This document shows, piece after piece, positions 26,001 to 38,478 of a stretch of 64,000 nt of DNA. Source of the DNA: VRUE01 sp963703335. Its GTDB lineage: Bacteria; Actinomycetota; Thermoleophilia; Solirubrobacterales; 70-9. The number at the start of each line of letters is the position of its first letter. Position 1 is the stretch's first letter. The stretch spans positions 2,108,001 to 2,172,000 of the forward strand of contig OY969812.1 of NCBI GenBank assembly GCA_963703335.1, in the 5' to 3' direction. The notes under the pieces were generated by a model. That model saw only the letters and a list, made by a program, of their open reading frames with translations. It did no database searches and was not told where the DNA came from. The position numbers and the translations under genes were made by a program.

Positions 26001-26651
26001 TTAGGTCAGCGTCAAGCTTTTGACGGTGCCACCGGCCCCCACCAGCACCGAGCTCACGATATCCGGGGGGAAGAGACCGTGAGCGGCGACGCCGGGGTCG
26101 GCTTCGAGCCGGGCGGCGAGCTGCGCCGGGTCATCGATCGCGCCGCTGTAGTCGGCGATCACACCCTCGTCGGGGCTGCGGGGAACGTCGCGCAGCTCGA
26201 CCTCGGGGCCGAGCCGATCCAGTGTCGATGCGATTCCAAAGGCGAAGAGCTCGAGCGGCACAGGAGCGCTGAGCGAGTCGACCGGCTTGCTTGAGTCGGC
26301 GATGACAATGAAACGCTGGGCCGCCGCGGCGACGATCTTCTCGCGCAGGTGGGCGCCGCCGCCGCCCTTGATCAACCAGCCGTCCGGGGTCACCTGGTCG
26401 GTGCCGTCAATCGCGATGTCGAGCCGCTGCAGCTGGCTGAACTCCTCAACCGGGATGCCGAGCCCGCGTGCCTGCTCCTCGGTCGCGACCGAGGTGGCCA
26501 CGCAGCGGATTCCGGTCAGGCCCCGGGCGGCGATCGCGGGCAAGAGGTGAGCGACAGTCGATCCAGTGCCGAGCCCAATCGTCATCCCGTCCTCAACCAG
26601 CTCCGCCGCGGCGATGGCCGCGATCCGCTTCTCATCATCCGCCTGGCTCAC
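26001..26651 (-). CDS. rpiA: Ribose-5-phosphate isomerase A
   Basis: 216 aa. Family motifs are GLGTGSTVAHLL (phosphate loop), DIAIDGTDQV, and KGGGGAHLREKIVA with catalytic Lys and Glu. Interconverts ribulose 5-phosphate and ribose 5-phosphate in the non-oxidative pentose-phosphate pathway. The usual DGADE reads DGTDQ; both Asp are kept, so activity is likely. It precedes the BBE-like gene and is divergent from an FHA gene; a palindromic element lies between. Confidence 0.93.
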   Translation of the reverse strand: MSQADDEKRIAAIAAAELVEDGMTIGLGTGSTVAHLLPAIAARGLTGIRCVATSVATEEQARGLGIPVEEFSQLQRLDIAIDGTDQVTPDGWLIKGGGGAHLREKIVAAAAQRFIVIADSSKPVDSLSAPVPLELFAFGIASTLDRLGPEVELRDVPRSPDEGVIADYSGAIDDPAQLAARLEADPGVAAHGLFPPDIVSSVLVGAGGTVKSLTLT

Positions 26652-26673
26652 GCTGCCACTCTATCCACGGCAG

Positions 26674-26717
26674 GTGCAACGTTTTTCGGCTCTCACACAG
26701 CCACAACGCGTTACACC
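26674..26717. repeat. 44-bp imperfect palindromic element, copy 2
   Basis: GTGCAACG and CGTTACAC arms (one mismatch) at the same spacing as the copy at 6327-6370; about 32 of 44 positions match. It lies in the divergent promoter region between rpiA and the FHA gene, suggesting a transcription-factor site. Function unknown. Confidence 0.5.
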
Positions 26718-26740
26718 CCAATCGATCTATGCTCGCGGCG

Positions 26741-27322
26741 ATGGACGCGCGCATCTGGTTGACCGTCGAGGGTGGAGAGCCCAGATCGGTGGCGCTCTCC
26801 GGCGAGCGCACCGTTGTCGGGCGCGATCCCGCGGCCGAGATCCACATCGACGACGAGGCGGTCTCCTGGAACCACCTCGAGATCGAGAACCGGGGCGGGG
26901 TGCTGATGGCAACCGACCTCGACAGCCGCAACGGCACCGCGCTCAACGGCGAGCCGCTCGACCGGCCACGCCGCCTGCGCGACGGCGACACGCTGATCGT
27001 CGGGGGGCATCGGCTCGAAGTCTCCGACCCGATCCCCGGGCGGGCCGGCGGAACCGTGGCCGCAAGCGGTCCCGGTGTGGCTCTGACCGAAGAAGAGCGG
27101 GCGACCGCCGCCGCCCTGGTCGCGCCCTACCGCAGCGAGGGAGCCTTCGCCGGCCGTCCCGCCACCCGGGCCGAGATCGCCGAGGCGCTCCACGTCAGCG
27201 AGCGCACCGCCCAACGCCGCCTCGACACTCTCGCCGCCAAGCTTGATGTAGCCGGCGAGTCCGGCCGCGAGCGCCCCCGCCTAATCGCCGCCCGAGTGAT
27301 CGAGCTCGGCCTCGATCGCTAA
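26741..27322 (+). CDS. FHA-domain protein with C-terminal winged-HTH-like region
   Basis: 193 aa from ATG 26741 (ATG 26729 would add four residues). The FHA domain spans residues ~5-95 with the phosphothreonine-binding pattern RTVVGRDPAAEIHI, VSWNHLEIEN and DLDSRNGTALNG. The C-terminal 90 residues contain LTEEERATAAALVAPYR and TRAEIAEALHVSERTAQRRLDTLAAKL, a clear helix-turn-helix. An FHA-HTH fusion would let a phospho-Thr signal control DNA binding; the Ser/Thr kinase gene at 28666 is a plausible partner (inference). Confidence 0.83.
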   Translation: MDARIWLTVEGGEPRSVALSGERTVVGRDPAAEIHIDDEAVSWNHLEIENRGGVLMATDLDSRNGTALNGEPLDRPRRLRDGDTLIVGGHRLEVSDPIPGRAGGTVAASGPGVALTEEERATAAALVAPYRSEGAFAGRPATRAEIAEALHVSERTAQRRLDTLAAKLDVAGESGRERPRLIAARVIELGLDR

Positions 27323-27326
27323 CCCC

Positions 27327-27406
27327 CGCCGACGGACCTCAAAGTCAACATATAGACCGTTTTGAGTCCCGTCGGCGGCGGCTCTTTGGCCCGGACCGGG
27401 CCAAAG
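27327..27406 (+). terminator. Two consecutive hairpins downstream of the FHA gene
   Basis: First stem: CGCCGACGG (27327-27335) with CCGTCGGCG (27369-27377), extended inward by CTCAAA/TTTGAG. Second: CTTTGGCCCGG (27384-27394) with CCGGGCCAAAG (27396-27406). Both follow the FHA stop and precede the TolB-like gene by about 100 bp. They probably end transcription; the second could also be a protein-binding palindrome. Confidence 0.55.
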
Positions 27407-27502
27407 CCGGCCCGGTGAGTGACGTCGGAGTCGTTGGCTCGTGCGCCTCGGGGGCGCAGGATCGGTTGAGCAATAGCAACCGACCCGAAAAGGGGAGTCC
27501 AA

Positions 27503-28585
27503 ATGCTCAACCGTTCGATCAAATTCCTACTCACCGTCCTCGCTCTCGCACTGCTGCCGGTGGCGAGCGCCGCCGCCGCCGGGCACTCGGGCGCCGTCGT
27601 CTTCTCGCGAGTCATCGTCAGCACCGAAAAAACGGCGAGCGGCGAGGTCGAAAAAGTCGAAGGCGGCCTCTACGCCGCTCGCGACGGCCATCTCAACCAG
27701 CTCACCGAAAACCCTGCTGACAGCGAACCCGACTTCTCCGCCGACGGGCGCAAGATCGCCTTTGTCCGCGACGGCGACGTTTGGGCGATGCGCGCCGACG
27801 GAACCGGCCAGCACAAGCTGACCTCCGGAGGCGAGGTCGACAGCCGGCCGCAGTTCGACCCCGCCGGGCACTACGTCGTCTTCGAGCGACGCGCGGCAGC
27901 CGAAGGCAGCCCACATGACCTCTATCGCGTGGACCTCGGCGGCACGGCTCGCGCGCTGGTCGCCAGCGCCTACGACGAGCACGAAGCCTCGTTCTCGTCG
28001 GACGGCCGAACGGTCGTTTTTGTCCGCAGCATTCCGGAGACCGGCGGCGGCTTCGCCGACAACGTCTTCTCGGTGCGTCCTTCCGGGGCCGGCCTGGCCC
28101 GGCTGACGTCCACCGGTCACATCGACGAGTTCTCGCCCCGCTACTTCAAGGGCGGCATCGTCTTCAGCCGCGGCCAGAGCGGTGACGGGCCCGGCGCCTA
28201 CGCCGACATCTTCACGATGCGACGCAGCGGCAGCAACGTCAAGGTGCTGGTCGCCGGCGCCGGCTCGTCCTTCGTCGAAGACGTCGCCCCGGCGGCGCAG
28301 ATGCTGTTGTTCCGCCGCGACCAGGGCCTCTGGGTGAAGAAGATCGGACCGGGACGCGCCCACAAGCTGAGTGAGGTGGCCGACGGTTCCTCGACCAACT
28401 CGGTCTTCTCCTCGGACGGCCGCAAGGTCGCGGCCTTTATCTCCACCGACGAAGCCGAGACGCTCTCGGCGATCGACGTCGCCAGCCGCCGCAGCGCGCA
28501 GCTCGCCGAAGGCTTCGCGCTGGAAAGCGGCTCGGTTGCGGCGTCGATCGGGTCGGTGATCACCTGGCAGCCGGTGCGGCGCTAG
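27503..28585 (+). CDS. Secreted TolB-like/PD40 beta-propeller protein
   Basis: 360 aa. Sec signal peptide (FLLTVLALALLPVASAAAA) with GGGGAG ribosome site 5' of ATG. The mature part has repeated PD40 blades such as SEPDFSADGRKIAFVRDGDVW, SRPQFDPAGHYVVFERR, and HEASFSSDGRTVVFVRS. Six blades are recognisable, as in TolB-type propellers. Probably a binding or scaffold protein outside the membrane; no enzyme motif. A strong terminator follows. Confidence 0.85.
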   Translation: MLNRSIKFLLTVLALALLPVASAAAAGHSGAVVFSRVIVSTEKTASGEVEKVEGGLYAARDGHLNQLTENPADSEPDFSADGRKIAFVRDGDVWAMRADGTGQHKLTSGGEVDSRPQFDPAGHYVVFERRAAAEGSPHDLYRVDLGGTARALVASAYDEHEASFSSDGRTVVFVRSIPETGGGFADNVFSVRPSGAGLARLTSTGHIDEFSPRYFKGGIVFSRGQSGDGPGAYADIFTMRRSGSNVKVLVAGAGSSFVEDVAPAAQMLLFRRDQGLWVKKIGPGRAHKLSEVADGSSTNSVFSSDGRKVAAFISTDEAETLSAIDVASRRSAQLAEGFALESGSVAASIGSVITWQPVRR

Positions 28586-28605
28586 GACTCCCCCCGGCTC
28601 CAGCG

Positions 28606-28639
28606 CGAAGGGCCCGCCCCGCATGGGGCGGGCCCTTCG
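28606..28639 (+). terminator. Strong GC-rich terminator hairpin
   Basis: Perfect 15-bp arms CGAAGGGCCCGCCCC and its complement around a GCAT loop, followed by TCGTTGT. It lies 20 bp after the TolB-like gene stop and 27 bp before the kinase start. Confidence 0.85.
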
Positions 28640-28665
28640 TCGTTGTGCGGCGATATAACCGCCGC

Positions 28666-30465
<1,800 letters not shown>

Positions 30466-30522
30466 GCCGAAAAAGCTAAGTGGAACCCCTACCGGAATCA
30501 GCTCTCGCCTAGGATCGAGCCA

Positions 30523-32571
30523 GTGAGCCGCGACCTCGACCAGCTCTGCATCAACACGATTCGCACCCTCTCGATCGACGCGATCCAGAAGGCCAATTCG
30601 GGCCACCCAGGCACGCCGATGGCGCTGGCCCCTCTCGCCTACACGCTCTGGCAGCGTTTCCTGCGTTTCGACCCCGCCGACCCGATCTGGCCCGGCCGCG
30701 ACCGCTTCGTCCTCTCCGCCGGCCACGCCTCGATGCTGCTCTACTCGCTGCTCCACTTGGCCGGGGTCAAAGCCGTCGACCCCGACTACGAGGTCGTCGG
30801 CGATCCCGCCGTTTCGCTCGAGGACATCGAGAGCTTCCGCCAGCTCGACTCACGCGCTCCCGGTCACCCCGAGTACCGCTGGACCTCCGGGGTCGAGACA
30901 ACCACCGGACCGCTCGGCCAGGGCGTCGCCACTTCGGTCGGCATGGCGATCGCCGGCAAGTGGCAGGGCGCTCGCTACAACCGCCCCGGCTTCGACCTCT
31001 TCGACTTTGACGTCTACGCGATCGCCGGCGACGGCTGCCTGATGGAGGGAGTCTCCAACGAAGCCGCCTCGATCGCCGGTCACCTCAAGCTCGACAACCT
31101 CTGCTGGGTCTACGACAACAACCAGATCACGATCGACGGCAAAACCCACCTCGCCTACGACGACGACGTCGCCGCCCGTTTCATGGGCTACGGCTGGAAC
31201 GTCACCCGGGTCGGCGACGCCAACGACACCGATCTGATCGCCACCGCCTTCGAGGAGTTCAAGGGCGAGGAGGGGCGGCCGACGCTGATCATCGTCGACA
31301 GTCACATCGGCTGGGGCGCGCCGCACAAGGTGGACACCTCGGCTGCGCACGGAGAGCCGCTGGGGGAGGAGGAGGTGCGCGAGACCAAGCGCGCCTACAA
31401 CTGGCCCGAGGACGTCCAGTTCCTTGTCCCCGACGGGGTGCGCGAGCACTTCGCCGCCGGGATCGGCAAGCGCGGAGCCGAGCTCAGCGCCGCCTGGAAC
31501 GAGCTGGTCGCGCGCTACGCGGAGGAGAACGAGGGGCTCGCGGCCGAGATTGAGGCCCAGCGGAGGCGCGAGCTGCCCGACGGCTGGGACGCCGACATCC
31601 CCGGCTTCGATCCCGACGAGAAGGGCATCGCCACCCGCAAGGCCTCCCAGCAGGTCGAGAACGCGATCGCCGCGCGCCTGCCCTGGCTGCTGGCCGGCTC
31701 TGCCGACCTCACCGACTCGACCTCGGTGCGGCTCAAGTTCGACGGCGCCGAGGACTTCGAGCCCGGTGCCTACGCCGGCCGCCAGCTCCACTTCGGCATT
31801 CGCGAGCACGAGTCGGCGGCGATCTCCAACGGGCTCTCGCTCTCCAAGCTGCGCCCGCTCTGGTCGACCTACCTGACCTTCTCCGACTACGCCCGGCCGG
31901 CGATCCGCCTCTCGGCGTTGATGGAGCTGCCGGTTATCCACCTCTTCACCCACGACTCGATCGGCCTCGGCGAGGACGGGCCGACCCACCAGCCGGTCGA
32001 GCAGCTCGCCTCGCTGCGAGCGATCCCCGGCCTCGACGTGATCCGTCCCGCCGACGCCAACGAGGTCGCCGAGGCCTGGCGGGCGGCGATCGACCGCACC
32101 CACCAGCCGGTCGCCCTGATTCTCACCCGCCAGAACGTGCCGGTCTTCGACCGCTCCAAGTACGCCTCGGCCGAGGGGCTGCACCGCGGCGGCTACGTGC
32201 TCGCCGACGCCGAGGGCGGCGATCCCCAGGTGATCTTGATTGCCACCGGCAGCGAGGTGGCGTTGGCGCTTGCGGCATATGAGGAGCTGAAGGGTGAGGG
32301 CGTTCGCGCGCGTGTTGTGAGCATGCCCTGCTGCGAGCTCTTCGACCGCCAGGACGATGCTTACCGCGACGAAGTCCTGCCCCCAGGCGTGACGGCGCGG
32401 GTCTCGATCGAGGAGGCCTCGACCATGGGCTGGGATCGCTACGTTGGGTCTGACGGCGTCAAGGTCGGGATGCACACCTTTGGCACCTCGGCGCCGCTGA
32501 AAGACGTCCAAACCAAGTTCGGCTTCACCCCTGACCGGGTGGCCGAGGCCGCAAAGGAGTTGCTCTCATGA
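30523..32571 (+). CDS. tkt: Transketolase
   Basis: 682 aa. The thiamine-diphosphate motif GDGCLMEGVSNEAASIAG...DNNQITIDG, N-terminal IRTLSIDAIQKANSGHPG, the sugar-phosphate segment GEDGPTHQPVEQ and the pyrimidine-site Glu region FGIREHESAAISNG are all present. Transfers two-carbon ketol units in the non-oxidative pentose-phosphate pathway. GTG start. The stop overlaps the tal start (ATGA), so tkt-tal-pgi are translationally coupled. Confidence 0.96.
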   Translation: MSRDLDQLCINTIRTLSIDAIQKANSGHPGTPMALAPLAYTLWQRFLRFDPADPIWPGRDRFVLSAGHASMLLYSLLHLAGVKAVDPDYEVVGDPAVSLEDIESFRQLDSRAPGHPEYRWTSGVETTTGPLGQGVATSVGMAIAGKWQGARYNRPGFDLFDFDVYAIAGDGCLMEGVSNEAASIAGHLKLDNLCWVYDNNQITIDGKTHLAYDDDVAARFMGYGWNVTRVGDANDTDLIATAFEEFKGEEGRPTLIIVDSHIGWGAPHKVDTSAAHGEPLGEEEVRETKRAYNWPEDVQFLVPDGVREHFAAGIGKRGAELSAAWNELVARYAEENEGLAAEIEAQRRRELPDGWDADIPGFDPDEKGIATRKASQQVENAIAARLPWLLAGSADLTDSTSVRLKFDGAEDFEPGAYAGRQLHFGIREHESAAISNGLSLSKLRPLWSTYLTFSDYARPAIRLSALMELPVIHLFTHDSIGLGEDGPTHQPVEQLASLRAIPGLDVIRPADANEVAEAWRAAIDRTHQPVALILTRQNVPVFDRSKYASAEGLHRGGYVLADAEGGDPQVILIATGSEVALALAAYEELKGEGVRARVVSMPCCELFDRQDDAYRDEVLPPGVTARVSIEEASTMGWDRYVGSDGVKVGMHTFGTSAPLKDVQTKFGFTPDRVAEAAKELLS

Positions 32572-33664
32572 AGCCGACCGCCAAACTGCACGAGCTGGGC
32601 CAGAGCCTCTGGCTCGACAACATCACCCGCACGATGCTGGCCGACGGCACCCTGCAGGGCTATATCGAGGAGCTCTCGGTCACCGGCCTGACCTCGAACC
32701 CGACGATCTTCGACAAGGCGATCTCCGGTGGCGACGCCTACGACCAGCAGATCGCCGAGCTGAGTGCCAGCGCCATAACTGAGGAGGGGATCGGCGCCAC
32801 TCCCACCGAGCGGATCTTCTTCGAGCTGGCGCTTGCCGACCTGCGGGACGCGACCGACCTCTTCGCGCCGGTCCACGAGCAAACTGCCGGGGTCGACGGC
32901 TTCTGCTCGCTGGAGGTGTCACCGCTGATCGCCGATGACGCCGCGGCGACGATCGAGGAGGCCGCCGCCCTGCACGCTAAGGCGGAGCGCGACAACCTCT
33001 TCATCAAGATTCCGGGCACCGAGGCCGGCCTCACGGCGATCGAGGAGTCGATCTTCGCCGGCATCCCGATCAACGTCACGCTGCTGTTCGACGCAGAGCA
33101 ATACTTGGCCGCAGCCGACGCCTACCTGAAGGGAATCGAACGGCGGATAGAGGCCGGGCTCAGCGCTGAGGTCGCCTCGGTCGCCTCGATCTTCATGAGT
33201 CGCTGGGACGTCGCCGTCACCGACGAGGTGTCCGACGAGCTGCGCAATCGGCTCGGCTTGGCGATCGGCCTCCAGGCCTACCGCGCCTACCGCGAGCTGC
33301 TCGACTCGCCACGTATGCAGCGGCTGATGAACGAGGGGGCGCGGCCGCAGCGCCTGCTCTGGGCCAGCACCGGCACCAAGGACCCCAACGCCTCCGACGT
33401 CCTCTACATCGAGGGATTCGCCTCGCCCTTCACCGTCAACACGATGCCCGAGCCGACCCTGCACGCCTTTGCCGACCACGGCGAGGTCGGCGAGCTGGTC
33501 CCCGCGGACGGCGGCGACTGCAGTCAGGTGCTGGCGGAATTCGGAGACGCGGGCATCGACGTCGACGCGCTGGCCAAGCGGTTGCAGGAGGAGGGCAAGG
33601 ACGCCTTCGCCAAGTCGTGGGACGAGATGCTGAAGACGATCGAGGCGCAGGTTGGGGCGCGCGC

Positions 33665-33668
<4 letters not shown>
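32568..33668 (+). CDS. tal: Transaldolase
   Basis: 366 aa, TalB-type long actinobacterial form. LWLDNITRTML and GLTSNPTIFDKAI mark the N-terminal barrel; the Schiff-base lysine lies in LFIKIPGTEAGL; NVTLLFDAEQY and WASTGTKDPNASDVLYIE are further conserved blocks. Transfers dihydroxyacetone units between sugar phosphates. Overlaps tkt by 4 bp and the pgi GTG start by 4 bp. Confidence 0.96.
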
Positions 33669-35305
<1,637 letters not shown>

Positions 35306-35315
35306 GCTCGCCGAC

Positions 35316-36704
35316 ATGCCTTGGCTCGACCCGCTCCCACTGGCGGCGTCGGCGTCGAACCTGCTCGCCGCCCGCGAGCAGATGGCCTTCACGCTCGGCT
35401 TCCACATCGTCCTCTCCTGCCTCGGCGTTGCCCTACCGGCGACGATCCTGGTTGCCAACTACATCGGCCTCAAGCGCGGTGACGACGCGGCGATCGAGCT
35501 GGCGCGGCGCTGGTCGAAGGCGATGGCGGTCACCTTCGCGGTCGGCGCCATCACCGGCACCGTGCTCAGCTTCGAGTTCGGCCTGCTCTGGCCGCACTTC
35601 ATGGACCGCTTCGGCGCCGCCTTCGGCATCGCCTTCGCGATCGAGGGGATCTTCTTCTTCCTCGAGGCGATCTTCCTCGCGATCTACATCTATGGCTGGA
35701 AGCGGCTCTCCGGCTGGGCGCACTTCTGGTCGGGAGTGCCGATGGTGATCACCGGCATCGGTGGCGCCTTCTCGGTCGTCGCCGCCAACGCTTGGATGAA
35801 CCAGCCGCAGGGCTTTACCCTCGACGCCGCCGGCAAGGTCGTCGACACGAACCCGGCGCAAGTGCTCTTCAACCCGGCCACCGGCTACGAGGTGCCGCAC
35901 ATGATCCTCGCCGCCTACATGGTCACCGGCTTCCTCGTCGCCTCGATCTACGCCGTCGGCATGCTGAAGGGGCGGCGCGACCGCCTGCACCGGCTCGGCC
36001 TGCTGATCCCGCTGACGATCGCCTGCATCGCCACGCCGATCCAGCTCTTCGTCGGCGATACGGCGGCGCGCGAAGTGGCCGATCACCAGCCCGCCAAGTT
36101 CGCCGGCATGGAGTGCATCGAGAAGACCGGCACCCACCAGACCGAGTACATCGGTGGCATCTGCACCCGCGACGGCGTCAAGGGAGCGATCGGCATCCCC
36201 GACCTCGATTCGCTCCTGGTCGGCTTCAGCACCGACACCAAGGTGATCGGGCTCGACGACATCCCGGCGGACCAGCGGCCGCCGGCCAACACGCTGCTGC
36301 ACCTCTCCTTCGACGCGATGGTCGGGATCGGCACTGCCCTGCTTGGGCTCGCCGGGTGGCTGGCCTTCGTCTGGTGGCGCCGCCGCGACATCCCGCGCAC
36401 TCCCTGGTTCCTGCGCGCCGTCGCGGTCTCCGGAGCGGGTGCGATCGCCGCCCTCTGGGCCGGCTGGATCGTCACCGAGGTAGGTCGCCAGCCCTGGATC
36501 GTCCAGGGCTACATGCGCACCTCCGAAGCGGTCACCGACGCGGAGGGGATCTGGTTCAGCTTCGGGTTGGTGCTGCTGCTCTACGCGGTGATCGGGACCA
36601 CCGCGATCCTGATCCTGCGAGCGATGTCGCGCCGTTGGCGCGAGGGTGGCCCGGAGTCCGAGGGCGACGTTCCCTACGCCCCGGCGACGGAGGCCCGGAC
36701 ATGA
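35316..36704 (+). CDS. cydA: Cytochrome bd-type quinol oxidase subunit I
   Basis: 462 aa, about nine membrane helices. GFHIVLSCLG carries the N-terminal haem-ligand His region; AFAIEGIFFFLEAIFLAIY contains the conserved Glu; AYMVTGFLVA and EVGRQPWIVQGYMRTSEAV (GRQPW) are CydA hallmarks. The segment between helices 6 and 7 is short, i.e. a short Q-loop (CIO-type). It oxidises quinol and reduces O2 to water. Starts 10 bp after pgi and overlaps cydB by 4 bp. No cydDC assembly genes lie here. Confidence 0.95.
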   Translation: MPWLDPLPLAASASNLLAAREQMAFTLGFHIVLSCLGVALPATILVANYIGLKRGDDAAIELARRWSKAMAVTFAVGAITGTVLSFEFGLLWPHFMDRFGAAFGIAFAIEGIFFFLEAIFLAIYIYGWKRLSGWAHFWSGVPMVITGIGGAFSVVAANAWMNQPQGFTLDAAGKVVDTNPAQVLFNPATGYEVPHMILAAYMVTGFLVASIYAVGMLKGRRDRLHRLGLLIPLTIACIATPIQLFVGDTAAREVADHQPAKFAGMECIEKTGTHQTEYIGGICTRDGVKGAIGIPDLDSLLVGFSTDTKVIGLDDIPADQRPPANTLLHLSFDAMVGIGTALLGLAGWLAFVWWRRRDIPRTPWFLRAVAVSGAGAIAALWAGWIVTEVGRQPWIVQGYMRTSEAVTDAEGIWFSFGLVLLLYAVIGTTAILILRAMSRRWREGGPESEGDVPYAPATEART

Positions 36705-37717
36705 CCAGAGCCGACATCTGCGCCGTCATCCTCTGGACGGGCGCCACCTTTTACGCCCTCTTCGGCGGCGCCGACTTCGGCGGCGGCTTTTGGGACCTAA
36801 TCGCGGGCGGCGCCGAGCGCGGCGAGCAGCCGCGGGCCCTGATCCAGCGCTCGCTCACCCCCGTCTGGGAGGCCAACCACGTTTGGTTGATCTTCATCTT
36901 GGTCGTGCTTTGGACCGCCTTTCCGCCCGCCTTCAGCGCGGTGATGACGACGCTCTACGTACCGATCGCGCTGGCCGCGCTCGGCATCGTCCTGCGCGGC
37001 GCTGGATTTGCCTTCCGCAAGTCGATCGAGGGACTCTCGGGACGTCGCGCCGCCGGCGCTACCTTCGCGATCTCCTCGCTGCTCACCCCCTTCTTCATGG
37101 GCACGGTGGTGGGCGCGATCGCCGCGGGCAACGTGCCGGCCGACGGCAACGGCGCTGCCTTCTCGAGCTGGTTGCAGCCGCTGCCGCTACTCACCGGCGC
37201 GATGTTCGTCGCCAGCGGCGCCTACCTCGCGGCCGTCTTCCTGATCGGCGATGCGAGCCGCGGGGGCGAAGGGGAGATGCAGCGCTATTTCGCCCGACGC
37301 GCCCTCGCCGCTGCGGCGGTCGCCGGTGTCGCGGCCGCTTTTGGTCTGGTCGAGCTACACGCCGAAGCCCGCTACGTCTTTGACCGGCTGGTCGATCAGG
37401 GGCTGCCGCTGGTGATCCTCTCCGCGCTTTGCGGCGTCGGCGTCCTCGCCATCCTCCTCGTGACCGCCCGCCGTCCCGGCGCGCCGCCCTGGGCGCTGCG
37501 CCCGCTGGCAGGCGGGGCGGTGATCGCCGTGATCTGGGGCTGGGGAGTCGCGCAGTTCCCCTACCTCCTGCCGACCTCGCTGAAGATCACCCAAGCGGCG
37601 GCCCCAACCGACACCCTCGCCACGGTAATCGTCGTCTTCCTCGCCGCAGCGATCCTCGTCCTGCCGGCCCTCGGCCTGCTCTATTGGCTCTCCCAGAAGG
37701 AGATGCTCGGTGAGTGA
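36701..37717 (+). CDS. cydB: Cytochrome bd-type quinol oxidase subunit II
   Basis: 338 aa, eight to nine membrane helices. ILWTGATFYALFGGADFGGGFWDL is the CydB N-terminal signature and PVWEANHVWLIFILVVLWTAFP the second conserved block. Structural partner of CydA. ATG 36701 overlaps the cydA stop (ATGA); the 3' end overlaps the HAD gene by 8 bp. Confidence 0.95.
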   Translation: MTRADICAVILWTGATFYALFGGADFGGGFWDLIAGGAERGEQPRALIQRSLTPVWEANHVWLIFILVVLWTAFPPAFSAVMTTLYVPIALAALGIVLRGAGFAFRKSIEGLSGRRAAGATFAISSLLTPFFMGTVVGAIAAGNVPADGNGAAFSSWLQPLPLLTGAMFVASGAYLAAVFLIGDASRGGEGEMQRYFARRALAAAAVAGVAAAFGLVELHAEARYVFDRLVDQGLPLVILSALCGVGVLAILLVTARRPGAPPWALRPLAGGAVIAVIWGWGVAQFPYLLPTSLKITQAAAPTDTLATVIVVFLAAAILVLPALGLLYWLSQKEMLGE

Positions 37718-38426
37718 GCCGAGCCCCGTCCACGCTGTTCTCTTCGATATCGACGGCACACTGCTCGTAACCGGGGGAGCTGGTGGCGTCGCCTGGCAGC
37801 GCGCCTTCGAGGAACTGCACGACGTCGAAGCCAACATCGCCGAGCACACCGACGCCGGCATGACTGATCCTGAGATCGCCGCGATCATCTTCCGCGAGGT
37901 GATCGGCCGCGAGGGGACGCAGGAAGAGCGCTCGAAAGCGATCGGCTGCTACCTCAAGCACCTTCCGGACAGCGTCGCCGAGTCGGCGGGGTACCGCGTG
38001 ATGCCCGGCATCGAGGACCTCCTCGACCGCCTGATCGACGGCGGCATACTGCTCGGCCTCGTCACCGGCAACATCGAGGCAGCCGCCCACATCAAGCTCG
38101 CTCGCGCCCACCTCAACCGCTTCTTCAGCTTCGGCGGCTACGGCTCAGACTCGGCCGACCGCACCGAGGTGACCAAAGCCGCCCTCGCCCGCGGCGCACT
38201 TGTCTCCGGCGGAACCCTCGCCGTCGGAGCGTGCATCGGCGTCGGCGACACCCCCCGCGACGTCAAGGCCGGCCACGGAGCAGGCATCAAGGTCGTCGGT
38301 GTGGCGACCGGCAGCTATTCCGTCGAGGCTCTCCGGGACGTGGGAGCTGACTACGCCGTGGAGGATGTCGAGGATGGCTTTCCCGTCGGAATCACCGCCC
38401 CTCGTGACGAAAGTCCCCGCTCTTAG
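37710..38426 (+). CDS. HAD-superfamily hydrolase (phosphoglycolate-phosphatase-like)
   Basis: 238 aa. Motif I LFDIDGTLL with both catalytic Asp, motif II LGLVTGN, a Lys in the TKAALARG region, and motif IV GVGDTPRDV. The helical cap between residues ~20 and 90 makes it a C1-cap phosphatase of the Gph type. Substrate is probably a small phosphorylated metabolite. GTG start overlaps cydB by 8 bp, so it ends the tkt-to-cyd run. Confidence 0.88.
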   Translation: MSEPSPVHAVLFDIDGTLLVTGGAGGVAWQRAFEELHDVEANIAEHTDAGMTDPEIAAIIFREVIGREGTQEERSKAIGCYLKHLPDSVAESAGYRVMPGIEDLLDRLIDGGILLGLVTGNIEAAAHIKLARAHLNRFFSFGGYGSDSADRTEVTKAALARGALVSGGTLAVGACIGVGDTPRDVKAGHGAGIKVVGVATGSYSVEALRDVGADYAVEDVEDGFPVGITAPRDESPRS

Positions 38427-38478
38427 CGGCCGAGTTGGGGGGCGCCGCCGTCGGCGGGACCTCCTAAGCTGTTCCGCA

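Noticed and set aside
26001..26651. Inactive RpiA because of DGTDQ
   Set aside because: Both Asp and the catalytic Lys/Glu of the KGGGGAHLREK block are present; one conservative change is not evidence of inactivity.
27384..27406. Palindrome considered as a CRISPR-like repeat
   Set aside because: Single copy, no spacer pattern; better explained as a hairpin downstream of the FHA gene. No CRISPR array was seen in the window.
30850..32511. A 553-codon open frame opposite tkt
   Set aside because: Antisense shadow of the transketolase gene; no recognisable domain.
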